Notes: a model not told the origin generated them from the letters alone. 64,000 bases of DNA from Micromonospora sp. Llam0 (GCF_003751085.1 NZ_RJJY01000002.1:620001-684000); one strand, 5' to 3'; shown: positions 17,105 through 26,018, counted from the stretch's first letter. Made by a program: numbers and translations.

Positions 17105-17620
17105 CTCCAGTCGGCTTTCGTGTCACGAGCCTTGACCTCGGCGGACACCACCACCGCAGCGCTTTTGACCTGACCTCAACGGCTGCGGACGTGGCTCGGG
17201 GCGCTCGGGCCGACCACGACGGCCACCTCCCCCGCGCCGGTGCCGGTTTTGATCTGGCCTGGGCTACGGCTCAAGGCTGGCACGGGGGGTCGCCTGCTCG
17301 TCCCCGGCGGACACTGCCCCCATGCTTGGGGCTTGTCGGTCGTTCCTTGCGAGTCATTCTCGGGCGCTGAGCGACAGCGGTGATCGGGTTAACGTCTACT
17401 CCCTGCTGCGCCGTGTCCGCCGGGGCGTGACCGGCCGCCAGGCCGCACGCGCGCCCCGGCGCAACACGGCGGCGGGCCGAAGGCCCGCCCTTGAACAAGT
17501 AAAGAAAGTTTGAACACACTACGCCCTAACCATAGCGATACCAGCTCAGGAAAGGTCTACACCGCGCCAAGAAACCGACACACGTCCACTCGACGACGGT
17601 CAGGAGGGGGAGTACAAGGT
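17105..17620. other. 516-bp stretch without a supported gene
   Basis: Only short frames with arginine-rich, shadow-like composition occur here. A GGCGGGCC-GAA-GGCCCGCC hairpin (17471-17489) is the one clear structure; it is followed by an A-rich run that looks intergenic. The right end abuts the group II intron 3' end. Confidence 0.6.
17471..17489 (+). terminator. GC-rich hairpin, possible terminator
   Basis: A perfect 8-bp stem GGCGGGCC/GGCCCGCC with a three-base loop, followed by CTTGAACAAG and an A-rich stretch. It could terminate transcription from the left. There is no strong T tract. Confidence 0.4.
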
Positions 17621-17661
17621 TGCCGAGTAGCCCGGGGGAATCTCACCCCCGGGCCCTCACA

Positions 17662-17695
17662 GAACCGTACGTAACAGTCGCCCGTTATACGGCTC
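17662..17695 (-). ncRNA. group II intron domain V
   Basis: A 34-nt hairpin on the minus strand starting GAGCCGTA and ending TACGGTTC, with the AGCC/GGTTC-type lower stem and an internal bulge. Length and position just before the 3' end match catalytic domain V of bacterial group II introns. Confidence 0.7.
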
Positions 17696-17707
17696 TTGTC
17701 GCTCTGG

Positions 17708-19015
17708 TCACCAGACCGTGGGAGCGTGGGTGACCCACGCCCAGTGGGCGAAAGCCCTCGGGCGTTTCTGAACGGCTCTGTTCCATGCCGACCGGGCTTT
17801 CCTCTTGCCCCGCAACCGTTTGTACTTTCGACGGACCCACCGCAGCAGGTAGGCGTTGATACGTTCCAGGAGGGGATACAGGGCCGATCGGTAGAACGCC
17901 CCGTAATAGTTCATCCAACCCCGTACGATCGGGTTCATCCAATCGGCGAGGTCCGCTTCGGTTAGGCATGTGCGATGGTGCAGCCGCCAGGACCGCACCT
18001 GGGCACTGATCTTCTTCAGGGCCTGGCTACTGATCGCCGGCAGGAACGACAGGAACATCGCTCCTTCCTTTGTTCGCGCGGAGCGTCTCCGGAAGCTGTA
18101 GCCGAGGAAAACGAACTCGGTGTGCTCGGATGAATCTGCACGCCGGTTGTCGTCCTGACAGTAGACGATCCGGGTCTTCTCCGGGTGTAGAGCAAGCCCA
18201 ACCCCAGTCATCCGTTTCGTGATCTCGGCCAGCACGTATTTAGCTTGCCGTTCACTGACGCAGTGCACGACCACGTCATCCACGTAACGCTCGAACCGGA
18301 CGACCGGGAACACCTTGGCCATCCACGCGTCGAACGCGTAATGGAGAAACAGATTAGCCAGGACCGGTGAAATCGCGGACCCTTGCGGAGTACCACGATC
18401 TCTTTCCTGTAGCACGCCGTCGGGTAGTTGCAGTGGCGCCTTCAACCAGCGTCCCACATACAACAGAACCCAGGGCTTATCAGTATGCGCGGTGACTGCT
18501 TTTAGTAGCAGTTCCCACGGAACCGTGTCGAAGAACTTCCGGATGTCCAAATCGATCACCCAGTCGTTCTGCCAGCACCGCCTACGGCAAACAGCTACCG
18601 CGTCGACCGCCGACCGCCCAGGCCGGTAGCCGTACGAGTCCGGATGGAAGATCGGTTCGACCCGCGCTTCCACCTCCCGCGCCGCCACCGTCTGCGCGAT
18701 CCTGTCCCCGACCGTGGGAACACCGAGCGTTCGCACGCCTCCCCCAGTCTTCGGGATCTCGACCGCCCGCACCGGAGGAGGAAAATACGTCCCTGACGAC
18801 ATCCGATTCCAGATCTTGTAGAGATTGTTTTTCAGATCCTTCTCGAACTCCGCCAAAGACACCGCATCCACCCCCGGCGCCCCCTTGTTCGCTTTCACCT
18901 TCTCGTACGCCTCCCAGACAGCCCGCTTCGAAACAACGAACGGCTTGCCTGGTGCTTTCAACTCATCCACACGACTCCTCCCAGCAATCGCCGGTTGATC
19001 GGGTAAACCAGCCAC
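17708..19015 (-). CDS. ltrA: group II intron reverse transcriptase/maturase
   Basis: A 435-residue retroelement protein. RT motifs are intact: GVPTVGDRIAQ, the fingers motif SYGYRPGRSAVDAV, motif A VIDLDIRKFFDTVP, motif B GTPQGSAISPVLANLFLHY and the catalytic RYVDDVVVH. The maturase/X domain at the C-terminus has the GIIM-like pattern WMNPIVRGWMNYYGAFYRSA. No HNH endonuclease domain follows, as in many bacterial class members. It promotes intron splicing and target-primed reverse transcription. All catalytic residues are present, so the intron may be mobile. The start is the farthest supported codon. Confidence 0.93.
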   Translation of the reverse strand: MAGLPDQPAIAGRSRVDELKAPGKPFVVSKRAVWEAYEKVKANKGAPGVDAVSLAEFEKDLKNNLYKIWNRMSSGTYFPPPVRAVEIPKTGGGVRTLGVPTVGDRIAQTVAAREVEARVEPIFHPDSYGYRPGRSAVDAVAVCRRRCWQNDWVIDLDIRKFFDTVPWELLLKAVTAHTDKPWVLLYVGRWLKAPLQLPDGVLQERDRGTPQGSAISPVLANLFLHYAFDAWMAKVFPVVRFERYVDDVVVHCVSERQAKYVLAEITKRMTGVGLALHPEKTRIVYCQDDNRRADSSEHTEFVFLGYSFRRRSARTKEGAMFLSFLPAISSQALKKISAQVRSWRLHHRTCLTEADLADWMNPIVRGWMNYYGAFYRSALYPLLERINAYLLRWVRRKYKRLRGKRKARSAWNRAVQKRPRAFAHWAWVTHAPTVW

Positions 19016-19555
19016 GAACGACCCGACCCCTTCGCTCCACCCCTATTACAGGAGCTTCGCCACTACTACGAGTCGGTCCGCCAGCGCGATCGGCAACGGT
19101 ACTCAATCCCTCACGGCTTCGGGCCGCCCGGAACGCTCCCTCTCACCCGCCCCAGCAGCGGCGGGTAGTTTCCTCACACGCCTTCTCCCGTTCCGCACGA
19201 AAGCCGCAGGTCGGGCTCGCGTCGCCTGTATGCCGGACACCGCCTGGCCAGTAAACTGGTCCCCGCCAGACTCATCCCGGGATCGCATTGACACCCCGGT
19301 TTCGATGTCGCCTTCTAATTTTCGACACGTCATCAGCGATTCGCTTTCGCTCGCCTTCCCGACCCCCACCTGACATCTCGAATGGATGCCTTTCCCCATC
19401 GTTCACCACAACAGTCTTCAGCTAATGCAGCATGAGGTGGTTTGAAGCCTCCCCCAGCAGAGCGACTCCGAAGGGCCAAACCTTCATCTTCCGTACAGCA
19501 TCGCCGCAAGACAGATATTCCTACATATTCCTGTCCTTTCGCGTTCGGGACACAA

Positions 19556-21216
19556 CAATGCCACGTAGCCTAAGTTGATCTTGGGTTTGACCTGCGGGTT
19601 TGATGTGGACTCCTGGGCGGTGCGGCGTGGCGGGACGACCACGGCTCGGCTGACTGTTTTGATCACGGGTCATGTCGGTGGATGTGGTGGACCGTCCAGT
19701 GGTACGGCCGGATCAGGTGACGCTCGGGGTGCTGATCTCGCAGGTGTCGCGGGAGGAGGTCGACGCCGCGATCGAGGTGTGCGGGGTGCGGGAGCAGCGG
19801 TCGGACGGGAAACTGCCGGCGCACGTGAGCACCTACCTGACGTTGGGGTTGGCGTTGTTCCCCGACGATGACTACACCGAGGTCGCGACCAGGGTCACCG
19901 GGTCGTTGGACCGGTTCGGGTGCTGGGACGCGGCGTGGAGCGTGCCGACCTCGAGTGCCATCAGCCAGGCGCGGAAACGGTTGGGCCGCCGGGTGTTCGC
20001 CGAGCTGTTCGAGCGCACGTGCGGGCCGGTCGCGGGCGAGGCGGGCCCGACAGCGCCGGCGGGCGCGTTGGGGACCGCGCGGGGGTCGTTCCTACGCCGG
20101 TGGCGGCTGCTGGCGATCGACGGGTTCACCGTCGATGTGCCCGACAGCACGGCTAACGCGGCCGAGTTCGGCTACGCCGGGTCAGGGGGGAACCGTTCCG
20201 CGTTTCCGAAGGCCCGGGTCGTGGCCCTCGCGGAGTGCGGCACCCACGCCTTCGTCGCCGCCGAGATCGGCGCCTACCCGGAAGGGGAGAAGACCCTCGC
20301 GCAGCGGCTGTACCCACGGCTACGGTCCGACGAACTACTCACCGCCGACCGGGGGTTCTACTCCTGGCAGGCGTGGGACACCGCCGCCGCGACCGGCGCC
20401 GCGCTGCTGTGGCGGGCCCCGACCCAGCTCGACCTGCCCGTGGTCAAGATCCTGTCCGACGGCACCTATCTCACCGTCCTGATCAAACCGACCGTCCGTG
20501 GCGGTCGACGGGAACGACTGCTCGCGGCCGCCCGCGCCGGAGCTGACCTGACCGACATCAACAGCGTTCCCGACGCGTTCGACGACCGGGGCCTGCCGGT
20601 CGTCCACCTCGCCCGGGTGGTCGAGTACGACATTCCCGACCGCGTCGGCGACGGCACCGGCGAGTTGATCGCCCTGATCACCACCATCGTCGACCCCGCC
20701 GACGCCCACGCCGACGAACTAGCTGGCGGCTACCACGAGCGGTGGGAGGAGGAAACCGCCAACGACCAGCTCAAAACCCACCTCCGTGGTCCCGGACGGG
20801 TGCTGCGGTCCCGTCTGCCGGACCTGGCCCATCAGGAGATCTGGGCCTACCTGATCGTCCACCACGCGATCAGCGCGCTGACAGCGAAAGCGTCCGCCGC
20901 CGCCGACCTCGATCCGGACAGGATCTCCTTCACCAGAGCCCTGCGCCTGATCCGCCGCACCGCCACCGGCACGGCGGACATTCCCCCCTCAGGACTGGGC
21001 TGACCAGCTACCGACCCACCTCGCCCGGATCGCCGCTCTCCTGATCCCCACCCGACGCGAACGCACCTGCCCCCGCGCGGTCAAACGCGCCCGCCACAAC
21101 CAGTACCGGGTCAAGAAACCCCACGAACCGGCCAGCATCCGCCACCAGCGTCCACCGACCATCCACATCCATCGGGTCCAGCCACCATCAAGATCAACCT
21201 AGGCTACGTGGCATTG
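19556..21216 (+). mobile_element. IS4-family-like insertion sequence with 28-bp terminal inverted repeats
   Basis: The left end 19556-19583 and right end 21189-21216 are inverted repeats of 28 bp with one mismatch (left begins CAATGCCACGTAGCC). They enclose a single DDE transposase gene. Flanks were checked for a short target duplication but none is convincing. The right end interrupts the 3' end of a small minus-strand gene whose last codons and stop now come from the terminal repeat. Confidence 0.85.
19672..21202 (+). pseudogene. IS4-family transposase, frameshifted near the C-terminus
   Basis: ATG 19672 opens a 443-residue frame with DDE features: AIDGFTVDVPDSTAN (first Asp), LLTADRGFYSWQAW (second Asp) and GGYHERWEEETANDQLK (Glu in the Y-x-x-R-W-x-x-E context). 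That frame stops at 21001-21003 after IPPSGLG. The next frame continues without a stop from 20990 as QDWADQLPTHLARIAALLIP ... RRERTCPRAVKRARHNQYRV to TAG 21200-21202, which looks like the normal C-terminus of these transposases. The shift coincides with a run of six C at 20983-20988. It may be a real inactivating indel, a sequencing error, or programmed slippage. Confidence 0.82.
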
Positions 21217-21574
21217 TGGCAAGGCTCTCGTCGCCGGTGTACGGCACATCGGCAAGCTCGTCCTTGCCGATGCGCCCGAGACGCTGCGCCTTGAGAGCAT
21301 CTTGCCGATCCTGCCGGATGCGCTCGGGCAGCTTCGATCCCTTCACCATGCGCCCCCGGGTAATCTCCTCACGGATCTGCGCTGCGATGTCTGGTAGTTC
21401 TCGGTCGAGGGTCCTCATGATCTGATCGACGACCTCGGCACTCCCATGCACGACGAACCCGCTCCCTTCCGCCCGCCAGTCCGGCTTCGCCGGCACCTGC
21501 CCGGCGCTCAACCTTACCGATATTGCCCGTCCCTCGGAACGTTCGTGCTGTCCCGTGCGCGGCGGCAGCGACAT
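21194..21574 (-). CDS. hypothetical protein, 3' end disrupted by the IS
   Basis: A 126-residue frame from ATG 21574; an overlapping upstream start at 21676 is possible. The body is basic and helical (VVDQIMRTLDRELPDIAAQI, then GSKLPERIRQDRQDALKAQR). The last seven residues and stop lie inside the IS terminal repeat, so the original C-terminus is lost. It follows the small RHIM-like-motif protein on the same strand and may have been its operon partner. No domain recognised. Confidence 0.55.
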   Translation of the reverse strand: MSLPPRTGQHERSEGRAISVRLSAGQVPAKPDWRAEGSGFVVHGSAEVVDQIMRTLDRELPDIAAQIREEITRGRMVKGSKLPERIRQDRQDALKAQRLGRIGKDELADVPYTGDESLATMPRSLG

Positions 21575-21638
21575 GCCGTGGATCCGACCAGTGGTACCCG
21601 AAGGTGAAGGTACAAGGCGCTCGCCAGCGCTCGGAAGG

Positions 21639-22022
21639 TCAGGGTTGTGCTGAGCCTCCGCCGAAGGAGACGCCACCGTGTATATCGCGGGCCTGCACTA
21701 CGGGTCCGCTCACGTCACCCGAGATGGAGTTCGCGACGCCGTTCGCACCCGCTAGGACGGCCGCATCGGCCTGTTCCCATCGGGCCCGGAACTCTGCGGC
21801 GAACGCCGGGTCGCGCAGCGCCTCTCGATCCAGCAATTCGGCGAGGGAGCGAACGGCGTCCGGTGACGGCTCGTGAAGCACATCCTCAATGACCGCCCGA
21901 TCCTCGGGAGCGCGCCGGAATCGGTCTCGAAGGAAATCGATCAGCGCCGACACCGCCAGCCGGCCGCCCTGGGCGATCTCGGTGGTCGTCCAGGCGACGA
22001 GCGTCGTCGCGGCGGTAGCCAT
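21639..22022 (-). CDS. small helical protein with C-terminal RHIM-like (amyloid-signalling type) motif
   Basis: A 127-residue protein from ATG 22022 with GTGGAG upstream. Residues 1-85 are predicted helical: a hydrophobic start (TTLVAWTTTEIAQGGRLAVS) then FLRDRFRRAPEDRAVIEDVL. A glycine-rich linker leads to SGPVVQARDIHGGVSFG (about residues 105-121) near the end. That sequence resembles actinobacterial amyloid-signalling motifs of the BASS type, which share a V-Q-x-G/A core with animal RHIMs and link NLR sensors to effectors. The NB-ARC protein encoded 1.2 kb away carries the matching VVQAGTVYGGVN at its N-terminus. By that logic this is the downstream effector, perhaps membrane-acting. The motif is seen; the function is inferred. 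Confidence 0.7.
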   Translation of the reverse strand: MATAATTLVAWTTTEIAQGGRLAVSALIDFLRDRFRRAPEDRAVIEDVLHEPSPDAVRSLAELLDREALRDPAFAAEFRARWEQADAAVLAGANGVANSISGDVSGPVVQARDIHGGVSFGGGSAQP

Positions 22023-22126
22023 GAGCTGCTCCACTGTGGCGCTCTCCTCCGAACGTCTAGCGCCGACTGGCACGAAGATCGACTAGAAATGCGTGCAGTC
22101 AACCTGTCTACCTCGATGCTACCGCC

Positions 22127-22180
22127 GGTCCCAGCCCACCACGGCCCTCCCTCCGGGCCGGGCGGGTTGAGCCTGGGACC
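22127..22180. other. hairpin-forming intergenic segment
   Basis: GGTCCCAG at 22127-22134 pairs with CTGGGACC at 22173-22180, and GGCCC/GGGCC lies inside. It sits in the 357-bp divergent gap between the small effector gene and the 73-residue gene. This could be a structured leader or a terminator for antisense transcripts. The rest of the gap shows no gene. Confidence 0.35.
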
Positions 22181-22379
22181 TGGTTCGAGGCGTCATGATC
22201 GCAAGCAGCCCGCCGAGTCGTTCCGCCTTGCTGACGCTTCGAGGCTGGGCGCGCGCGACGACGCGGGTGCCCGAGGCGCCAGAATCGGATAGACGACACC
22301 GACTTGTTCGACCACTACGCTAAGCAGTAGCCTCCTTACCGACGGCGCTGGCTGTTGCCATGCTTCGAAGGAGATCGCA

Positions 22380-22601
22380 GTGAAGCTGACCAGGCTCTAC
22401 AAAGATCCCGGGTCGGGTGGCAACGGTTGCCCGACGGTCTACCTCGCAGAAAGCGGCGAGCTGGTCATCCAGGGGCACCTGCTCGACGGCGATACCCTCG
22501 GCGAGCTGGAAAACGTTCTTCCTGGCGAGGGGGCGGTCCGGATCTCTGCCGACGTTGTTCTCGGCGCGATCGAGCGCTACCGCGAGTCCGGACAGCGGTG
22601 A
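22380..22601 (+). CDS. small conserved protein upstream of DUF6879 gene
   Basis: A 73-residue protein from GTG 22380, preceded by GAAGGAG. It contains CPTVYLAESGELVIQGHLLD and AVRISADVVLGAIERYRESG, and is rich in beta strands. In actinobacteria, proteins of this kind are encoded directly before DUF6879 genes, as here (7-bp gap). The pair is often found near XRE/DUF397 regulators. Function unknown; a regulatory or toxin-antitoxin-like role has been suggested for such pairs only by context. Confidence 0.8.
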   Translation: MKLTRLYKDPGSGGNGCPTVYLAESGELVIQGHLLDGDTLGELENVLPGEGAVRISADVVLGAIERYRESGQR

Positions 22602-22608
22602 TCCAGGG

Positions 22609-23166
22609 TTGACCCGATCATTCACGTCTCTGGATGACGACGAGTTCAACCAGCTGTTCCGCGACTTCCGTTACACGGCGTACCGGCTGGAGACGCTTCA
22701 GCGGTACGACGTGTCATACGAGCAGGATGAGTTCACTCGGTTCTTGGCTGGCGAGCGCCGCGGGGAGTTCCCCGGGATCGCCGCCTGGTGCGACACCGTG
22801 CGGGCAGCGGTGTCTGCCGGCAAGCGGATGCACCGCGTCCACGTCGTCACCGAGCCACTGTCCGACTACGTCCGGTTCGAGTGCGGCTGGGCCTACGAAC
22901 ACACGGTCGAGGCCGGCGAGGACGTTCGCCTCATCGTGGTCGCTGGTAACGACTGGCCGGCTGCACTGCCGCACTACGACTACTGGCTGTTCGACTCCTC
23001 GCAGCTCGTAGCGATGTACTACGACGAGGAAGGACGGTTCGTCTCCGGCGAGCTGATCAGCGATCCCGCCAAGATCGTCCAAACCAACCTATGGCGTGAT
23101 GCCGCCGTCTCGGCGTCGATGCCGTACCGGACCTACGCAGACCGCCTCCAACCCAGCCCTCCATAG
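22609..23166 (+). CDS. DUF6879 family protein
   Basis: A 185-residue protein; TTG 22609 is the first start after the preceding stop, and the frame upstream of it is a shadow. Typical features: SLDDDEFNQLFRDFRYTAYR followed by LETLQRYDVSYEQDEFTRFL near the start, then MHRVHVVTEPLSDYVRFECG, and YDYWLFDSSQLVAMYYDEEG in the C-terminal half. These Trp/Tyr-rich segments are diagnostic of DUF6879. Family function is not established. It lies between a small partner gene and the NB-ARC protein in the same direction, suggesting a three-gene operon. Confidence 0.87.
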   Translation: MTRSFTSLDDDEFNQLFRDFRYTAYRLETLQRYDVSYEQDEFTRFLAGERRGEFPGIAAWCDTVRAAVSAGKRMHRVHVVTEPLSDYVRFECGWAYEHTVEAGEDVRLIVVAGNDWPAALPHYDYWLFDSSQLVAMYYDEEGRFVSGELISDPAKIVQTNLWRDAAVSASMPYRTYADRLQPSPP

Positions 23167-23197
23167 ACCCACAGCTCGCCGCCGGTGAGGAGACAGC

Positions 23198-25345
23198 GTG
23201 CACACGGCGCGCAATGAATCGTCAGGCGATGCTGAGGCGGTCGTTCAGGCCGGCACGGTGTACGGCGGCGTCAACCTGCTCGGTCACGCGGCACCGCCTC
23301 CATCGCCGCCACCTCGCCAACTGCCGATTGACCCAACTCGCTTCGTCAACCGCGAGCAGACCCTCAACCGACTGGACGAGGCGCTACCCACCGTTGACGG
23401 AACCACCGCAACGAGTGGTTCCGCTATGACCGTCGCGGCCATCGCGGGCGCTCCTGGTGTAGGCAAGACAGCCCTGGCCGTACACTGGGCTCACCGGGTC
23501 CGACAGTGGTTCGCCGACGGCGATCTCTACATCGACATGCGCGGCTACGGGCCGGGCCCGGCCCTTGACGTCGGCCAAGCCTTGGACGCCTTCCTCCGGG
23601 CACTTCACGTACCGGCCGAACAGATCCCGACCGACACCGAGGGACGCGCCACCCTCTACCGGTCCGTGCTGGCCGGCAAACGGGTCTTGATCGTGGTGGA
23701 CAATGTGTCCACGGTCGGCCAGGTGCGGCCACTGCTGCCCGCCACACCGACCTGCATGGCCATCATCACCAGCCGTAGCCGGCTCTCCGGGCTTGTCGCA
23801 CGGGAAGGAGCGTCACGGATGACCCTGGACGTCCTGTCTCCCGAAGAGGCGATCGCGCTGCTGCGCGACAGTATCGGCGGCGACCGAGTCAGCACGGAAC
23901 CGGGGGCCGCCGCCGAACTCGCCCGCCGCTGCGCCTACCTCCCGCTTGCCCTGCGCATTATCGCGGAGCGCATCGCGAACGCCCCCTACGCCACCCTCGC
24001 AGAGTTCGTGACCGACCTCGCGCTCGTCGACCAGCAGCTTGACGCCCTGACGGTCGACGACGATGAACTCTCCGATGTCCGAACGGTGTTCTCCTGGTCT
24101 TACCGGGCATTGCCCGAGGAGAGAGCGCGGTTCTTCCGCCTCCTCGGGCTGCACGCAGGCTCCGATATCTCCATCGCCGCCGCCGCAGCCATCGCCGGTG
24201 TCAGCCTCCCGCAAGCTCGTAGCCTGCTTGACCAGCTCACCGCAGCGCACCTCATCCAGAATCCTGCCCGCCACCGATTCCTGCTCCACGACCTCCTACG
24301 TGCATACGCCCTCGAACGCGCGCAAGCCGAAGAATCACCCGAGCAGCAACACCGAGCACGACGCCGCCTCTACACCTGGTACCTGTGGACGGCTGAGGAA
24401 GGCCGCAAGGTCATCCTTCCCTACTCCCACGCCATCGCCCTCCCCCCAGCCGAACCCGACATCCCGGTCACCTCTCCCGGCACGGTGGCCGAGGCGATGG
24501 CATGGTTCGAGCGGGAGCGGCTGAACATCCTCGACGCCATCCGGCAGGCAGACGAGCTGGGCGACCACGACGTCGCCTGGCAGCTGCCCGTCGTCAGCGA
24601 CGGATTCTTCGAACTCAAGTCGTACTGGGCCGACTGGCGAGACGTGCACCTAATCGGCCTGCGCGCCGCCCGATCCGCCGCATCACGCCTCGGCGAGGCA
24701 GCCAACCTTCGCTGCCTCGGCGACGCCTACTGGCGGATGGAACAGCGTGACACCGCCCTCGACTACTACCGTCAGGGTGTCAACGCGAGCCGTGACGTCG
24801 ACGACCACTGGGTCGAAGGCTTCTGCCTCCGCGGCCAAGGCCTCATCCACGAGGAATCTGGAAACATCGAAGAGGCCATTGACCTGTACGGCCAGGCGCG
24901 GGAAGTCTTCCGAAACTACGCAATCACCCGAGGCGAGGGCATGTCCCTACTCAGCCTCGGCAACTGCCACCGCGTACGAGGACACCTCGACAATGCCATC
25001 GCTCACTACCAGGAAGCGGTCTCGATTCTGGACAGCATCAACGACCAGTGGAGCGTTGCCTGGGCGTCGTACCCGCTCGGCCTGGCATACCAGCAGGCTG
25101 GCCAGACGGATGAAGCCCTTCAGCAGCACGAGCGGGCACTGACGCTTTTCCGCAGATTCGACGACCGACGTAGCGAAGGACTCACCTTGGCCGCCCTCGG
25201 CGATACCTTCCACGCCATCGACCGACCAGACGACGCGCAACGCTGCTGGCAGCAGGCACTTCAAATCCTCGCTCCACTCGGCGACCCCCACGCCGGCACC
25301 GTCAAACGCCTCATCACACAGTCAAATATACCCACAAATGGATAA
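23198..25345 (+). CDS. NB-ARC/TPR STAND protein with N-terminal RHIM-like motif
   Basis: A 715-residue signal-transduction ATPase from GTG 23198 (GAGGAG upstream). Residues 13-28 (EAVVQAGTVYGGVNLL) resemble an actinobacterial amyloid-signalling motif. NB-ARC region: Walker A GAPGVGKT at 84-91, Walker B KRVLIVVDNV at about 163-172, sensor ITSRSRL, and PLALRIIAERI (GLPL-like). A winged-helix part follows (RFLLHDLLRAYALERA). The last ~250 residues are tetratricopeptide repeats (GDAYWRMEQRDTALDYYRQG, GNIEEAIDLYGQAREVFRNY, AGQTDEALQQHERALTLFRR). Such proteins are bacterial NLR analogues: the TPR senses, the ATPase oligomerises, and the N-terminal motif seeds the effector. The small protein at 21,639-22,022 shares the motif. 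An AfsR-like regulatory role is the alternative. Confidence 0.85.
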   Translation: MHTARNESSGDAEAVVQAGTVYGGVNLLGHAAPPPSPPPRQLPIDPTRFVNREQTLNRLDEALPTVDGTTATSGSAMTVAAIAGAPGVGKTALAVHWAHRVRQWFADGDLYIDMRGYGPGPALDVGQALDAFLRALHVPAEQIPTDTEGRATLYRSVLAGKRVLIVVDNVSTVGQVRPLLPATPTCMAIITSRSRLSGLVAREGASRMTLDVLSPEEAIALLRDSIGGDRVSTEPGAAAELARRCAYLPLALRIIAERIANAPYATLAEFVTDLALVDQQLDALTVDDDELSDVRTVFSWSYRALPEERARFFRLLGLHAGSDISIAAAAAIAGVSLPQARSLLDQLTAAHLIQNPARHRFLLHDLLRAYALERAQAEESPEQQHRARRRLYTWYLWTAEEGRKVILPYSHAIALPPAEPDIPVTSPGTVAEAMAWFERERLNILDAIRQADELGDHDVAWQLPVVSDGFFELKSYWADWRDVHLIGLRAARSAASRLGEAANLRCLGDAYWRMEQRDTALDYYRQGVNASRDVDDHWVEGFCLRGQGLIHEESGNIEEAIDLYGQAREVFRNYAITRGEGMSLLSLGNCHRVRGHLDNAIAHYQEAVSILDSINDQWSVAWASYPLGLAYQQAGQTDEALQQHERALTLFRRFDDRRSEGLTLAALGDTFHAIDRPDDAQRCWQQALQILAPLGDPHAGTVKRLITQSNIPTNG

Positions 25346-25443
25346 GAAAGGTCCGGGGTATCTGCACGTCGGGGCACAATGCAGCGGGTCTCGCCGAGCA
25401 GCACGGGAAAAGCCCTCTACGGACTGTGAGCATCTCGTGTGCG

Positions 25444-25773
25444 CTACTGTAAATCCTCCGCTCGGGAGTCGATCATGTCGTATGTCAACGCGCTACGAGC
25501 TGATCGGCCAGTCTGCCCAGAGGTGAAGGATGCCAGGAGTGCTGCGAGCGACTGCTTTGCCTTATCTTTGTCGTCGGACGGGACGATTGCTTCGACCGTG
25601 ATCGAGTTTTCGGTCGCGTCCGTCTCGGTGGCGAGGTTCGCGATCGCGCCATCTTCCTCGGCTTCGAGCAGGGCTTCCATGATGCGGTTGGCTTCTTGGC
25701 GGAGTCGGGCTGCAGGCAGTCGCACCTCGCGTCGGTCGGGTTCTGCAACCCGCAAGGTGATACGGACCCGCAT
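25444..25773 (-). CDS. hypothetical protein, possible partner of the upstream small gene
   Basis: A 109-residue protein from ATG 25773. It is charged and helical: VRLPAARLRQEANRIMEALL then EAEEDGAIANLATETDATEN, followed by a beta segment SITVEAIVPSDDKDKAKQSL. No known domain recognised. Its start lies inside the reading frame of the upstream gene in another frame, indicating translational coupling. The pair could be toxin-antitoxin-like, but no diagnostic motif supports that. Confidence 0.55.
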   Translation of the reverse strand: MRVRITLRVAEPDRREVRLPAARLRQEANRIMEALLEAEEDGAIANLATETDATENSITVEAIVPSDDKDKAKQSLAALLASFTSGQTGRSARSALTYDMIDSRAEDLQ

Positions 25774-26018
25774 GACAACATCCCGCCCCTCTTCTCTGGC
25801 CAACAGCGAAGCTTCCGTGCCCACGCCAGCAACCGTTCGCCGTAGTCTCTGGGGTTGCTGGGCCTGCGATGCGCCTGCCGCGAGTGCGCCTTGCAGGGGC
25901 AGATCACGTCGTAAAGCTTGGCTCTGGCTTCGAATGTGAAGCCGTGGTGGTAGAGCACCCTGAACACCCACTCCACTTCTGGATAGGGATGAGTCGGGTA
26001 CACGGTCGGGGGTGCCAT
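25485..26018 (-). CDS. hypothetical protein, N-terminal part convincing
   Basis: A frame of 177 residues. The first ~80 look genuine (TVYPTHPYPEVEWVFRVLYH, HGFTFEARAKLYDVICPC, then RDYGERLLAWARKLRCW), with two clustered Cys. After about residue 85 the sequence is Ser/Arg/Pro-rich and antiphase to the next gene, so either the protein has a long overlap tail or a frameshift removed its stop. Start GTG/ATG at 26018. Unknown function; the small size and coupled partner suggest a two-gene module. Confidence 0.45.
   Translation of the reverse strand: MAPPTVYPTHPYPEVEWVFRVLYHHGFTFEARAKLYDVICPCKAHSRQAHRRPSNPRDYGERLLAWARKLRCWPEKRGGMLSCGSVSPCGLQNPTDARCDCLQPDSAKKPTASWKPCSKPRKMARSRTSPPRRTRPKTRSRSKQSSRPTTKIRQSSRSQHSWHPSPLGRLADQLVAR

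Larger units (their letters stand above)
17621..19550 (-). mobile_element. group II intron (retroelement); 5' boundary approximate
   Basis: On the minus strand the element ends with a typical bacterial group II 3' region: a 34-nt domain V (17662-17695, beginning GAGCCGTATAACGG and closing ACGTACGGTTC), then a GGGGGTGAGATTCCCCC-type hairpin and CTACTCGGC near 17621-17660. The LtrA reverse transcriptase is encoded at 17708-19015. About 500 nt upstream of the ORF (to roughly 19.5 kb) is noncoding and would hold domain I. The exact 5' splice site was not identified. It is located right beside an IS element. Confidence 0.75.

Noticed and set aside
25444..26018. Toxin-antitoxin pair
   Set aside because: Two small coupled genes fit the layout, but neither shows a recognisable toxin or antitoxin motif. 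Left as hypothetical.
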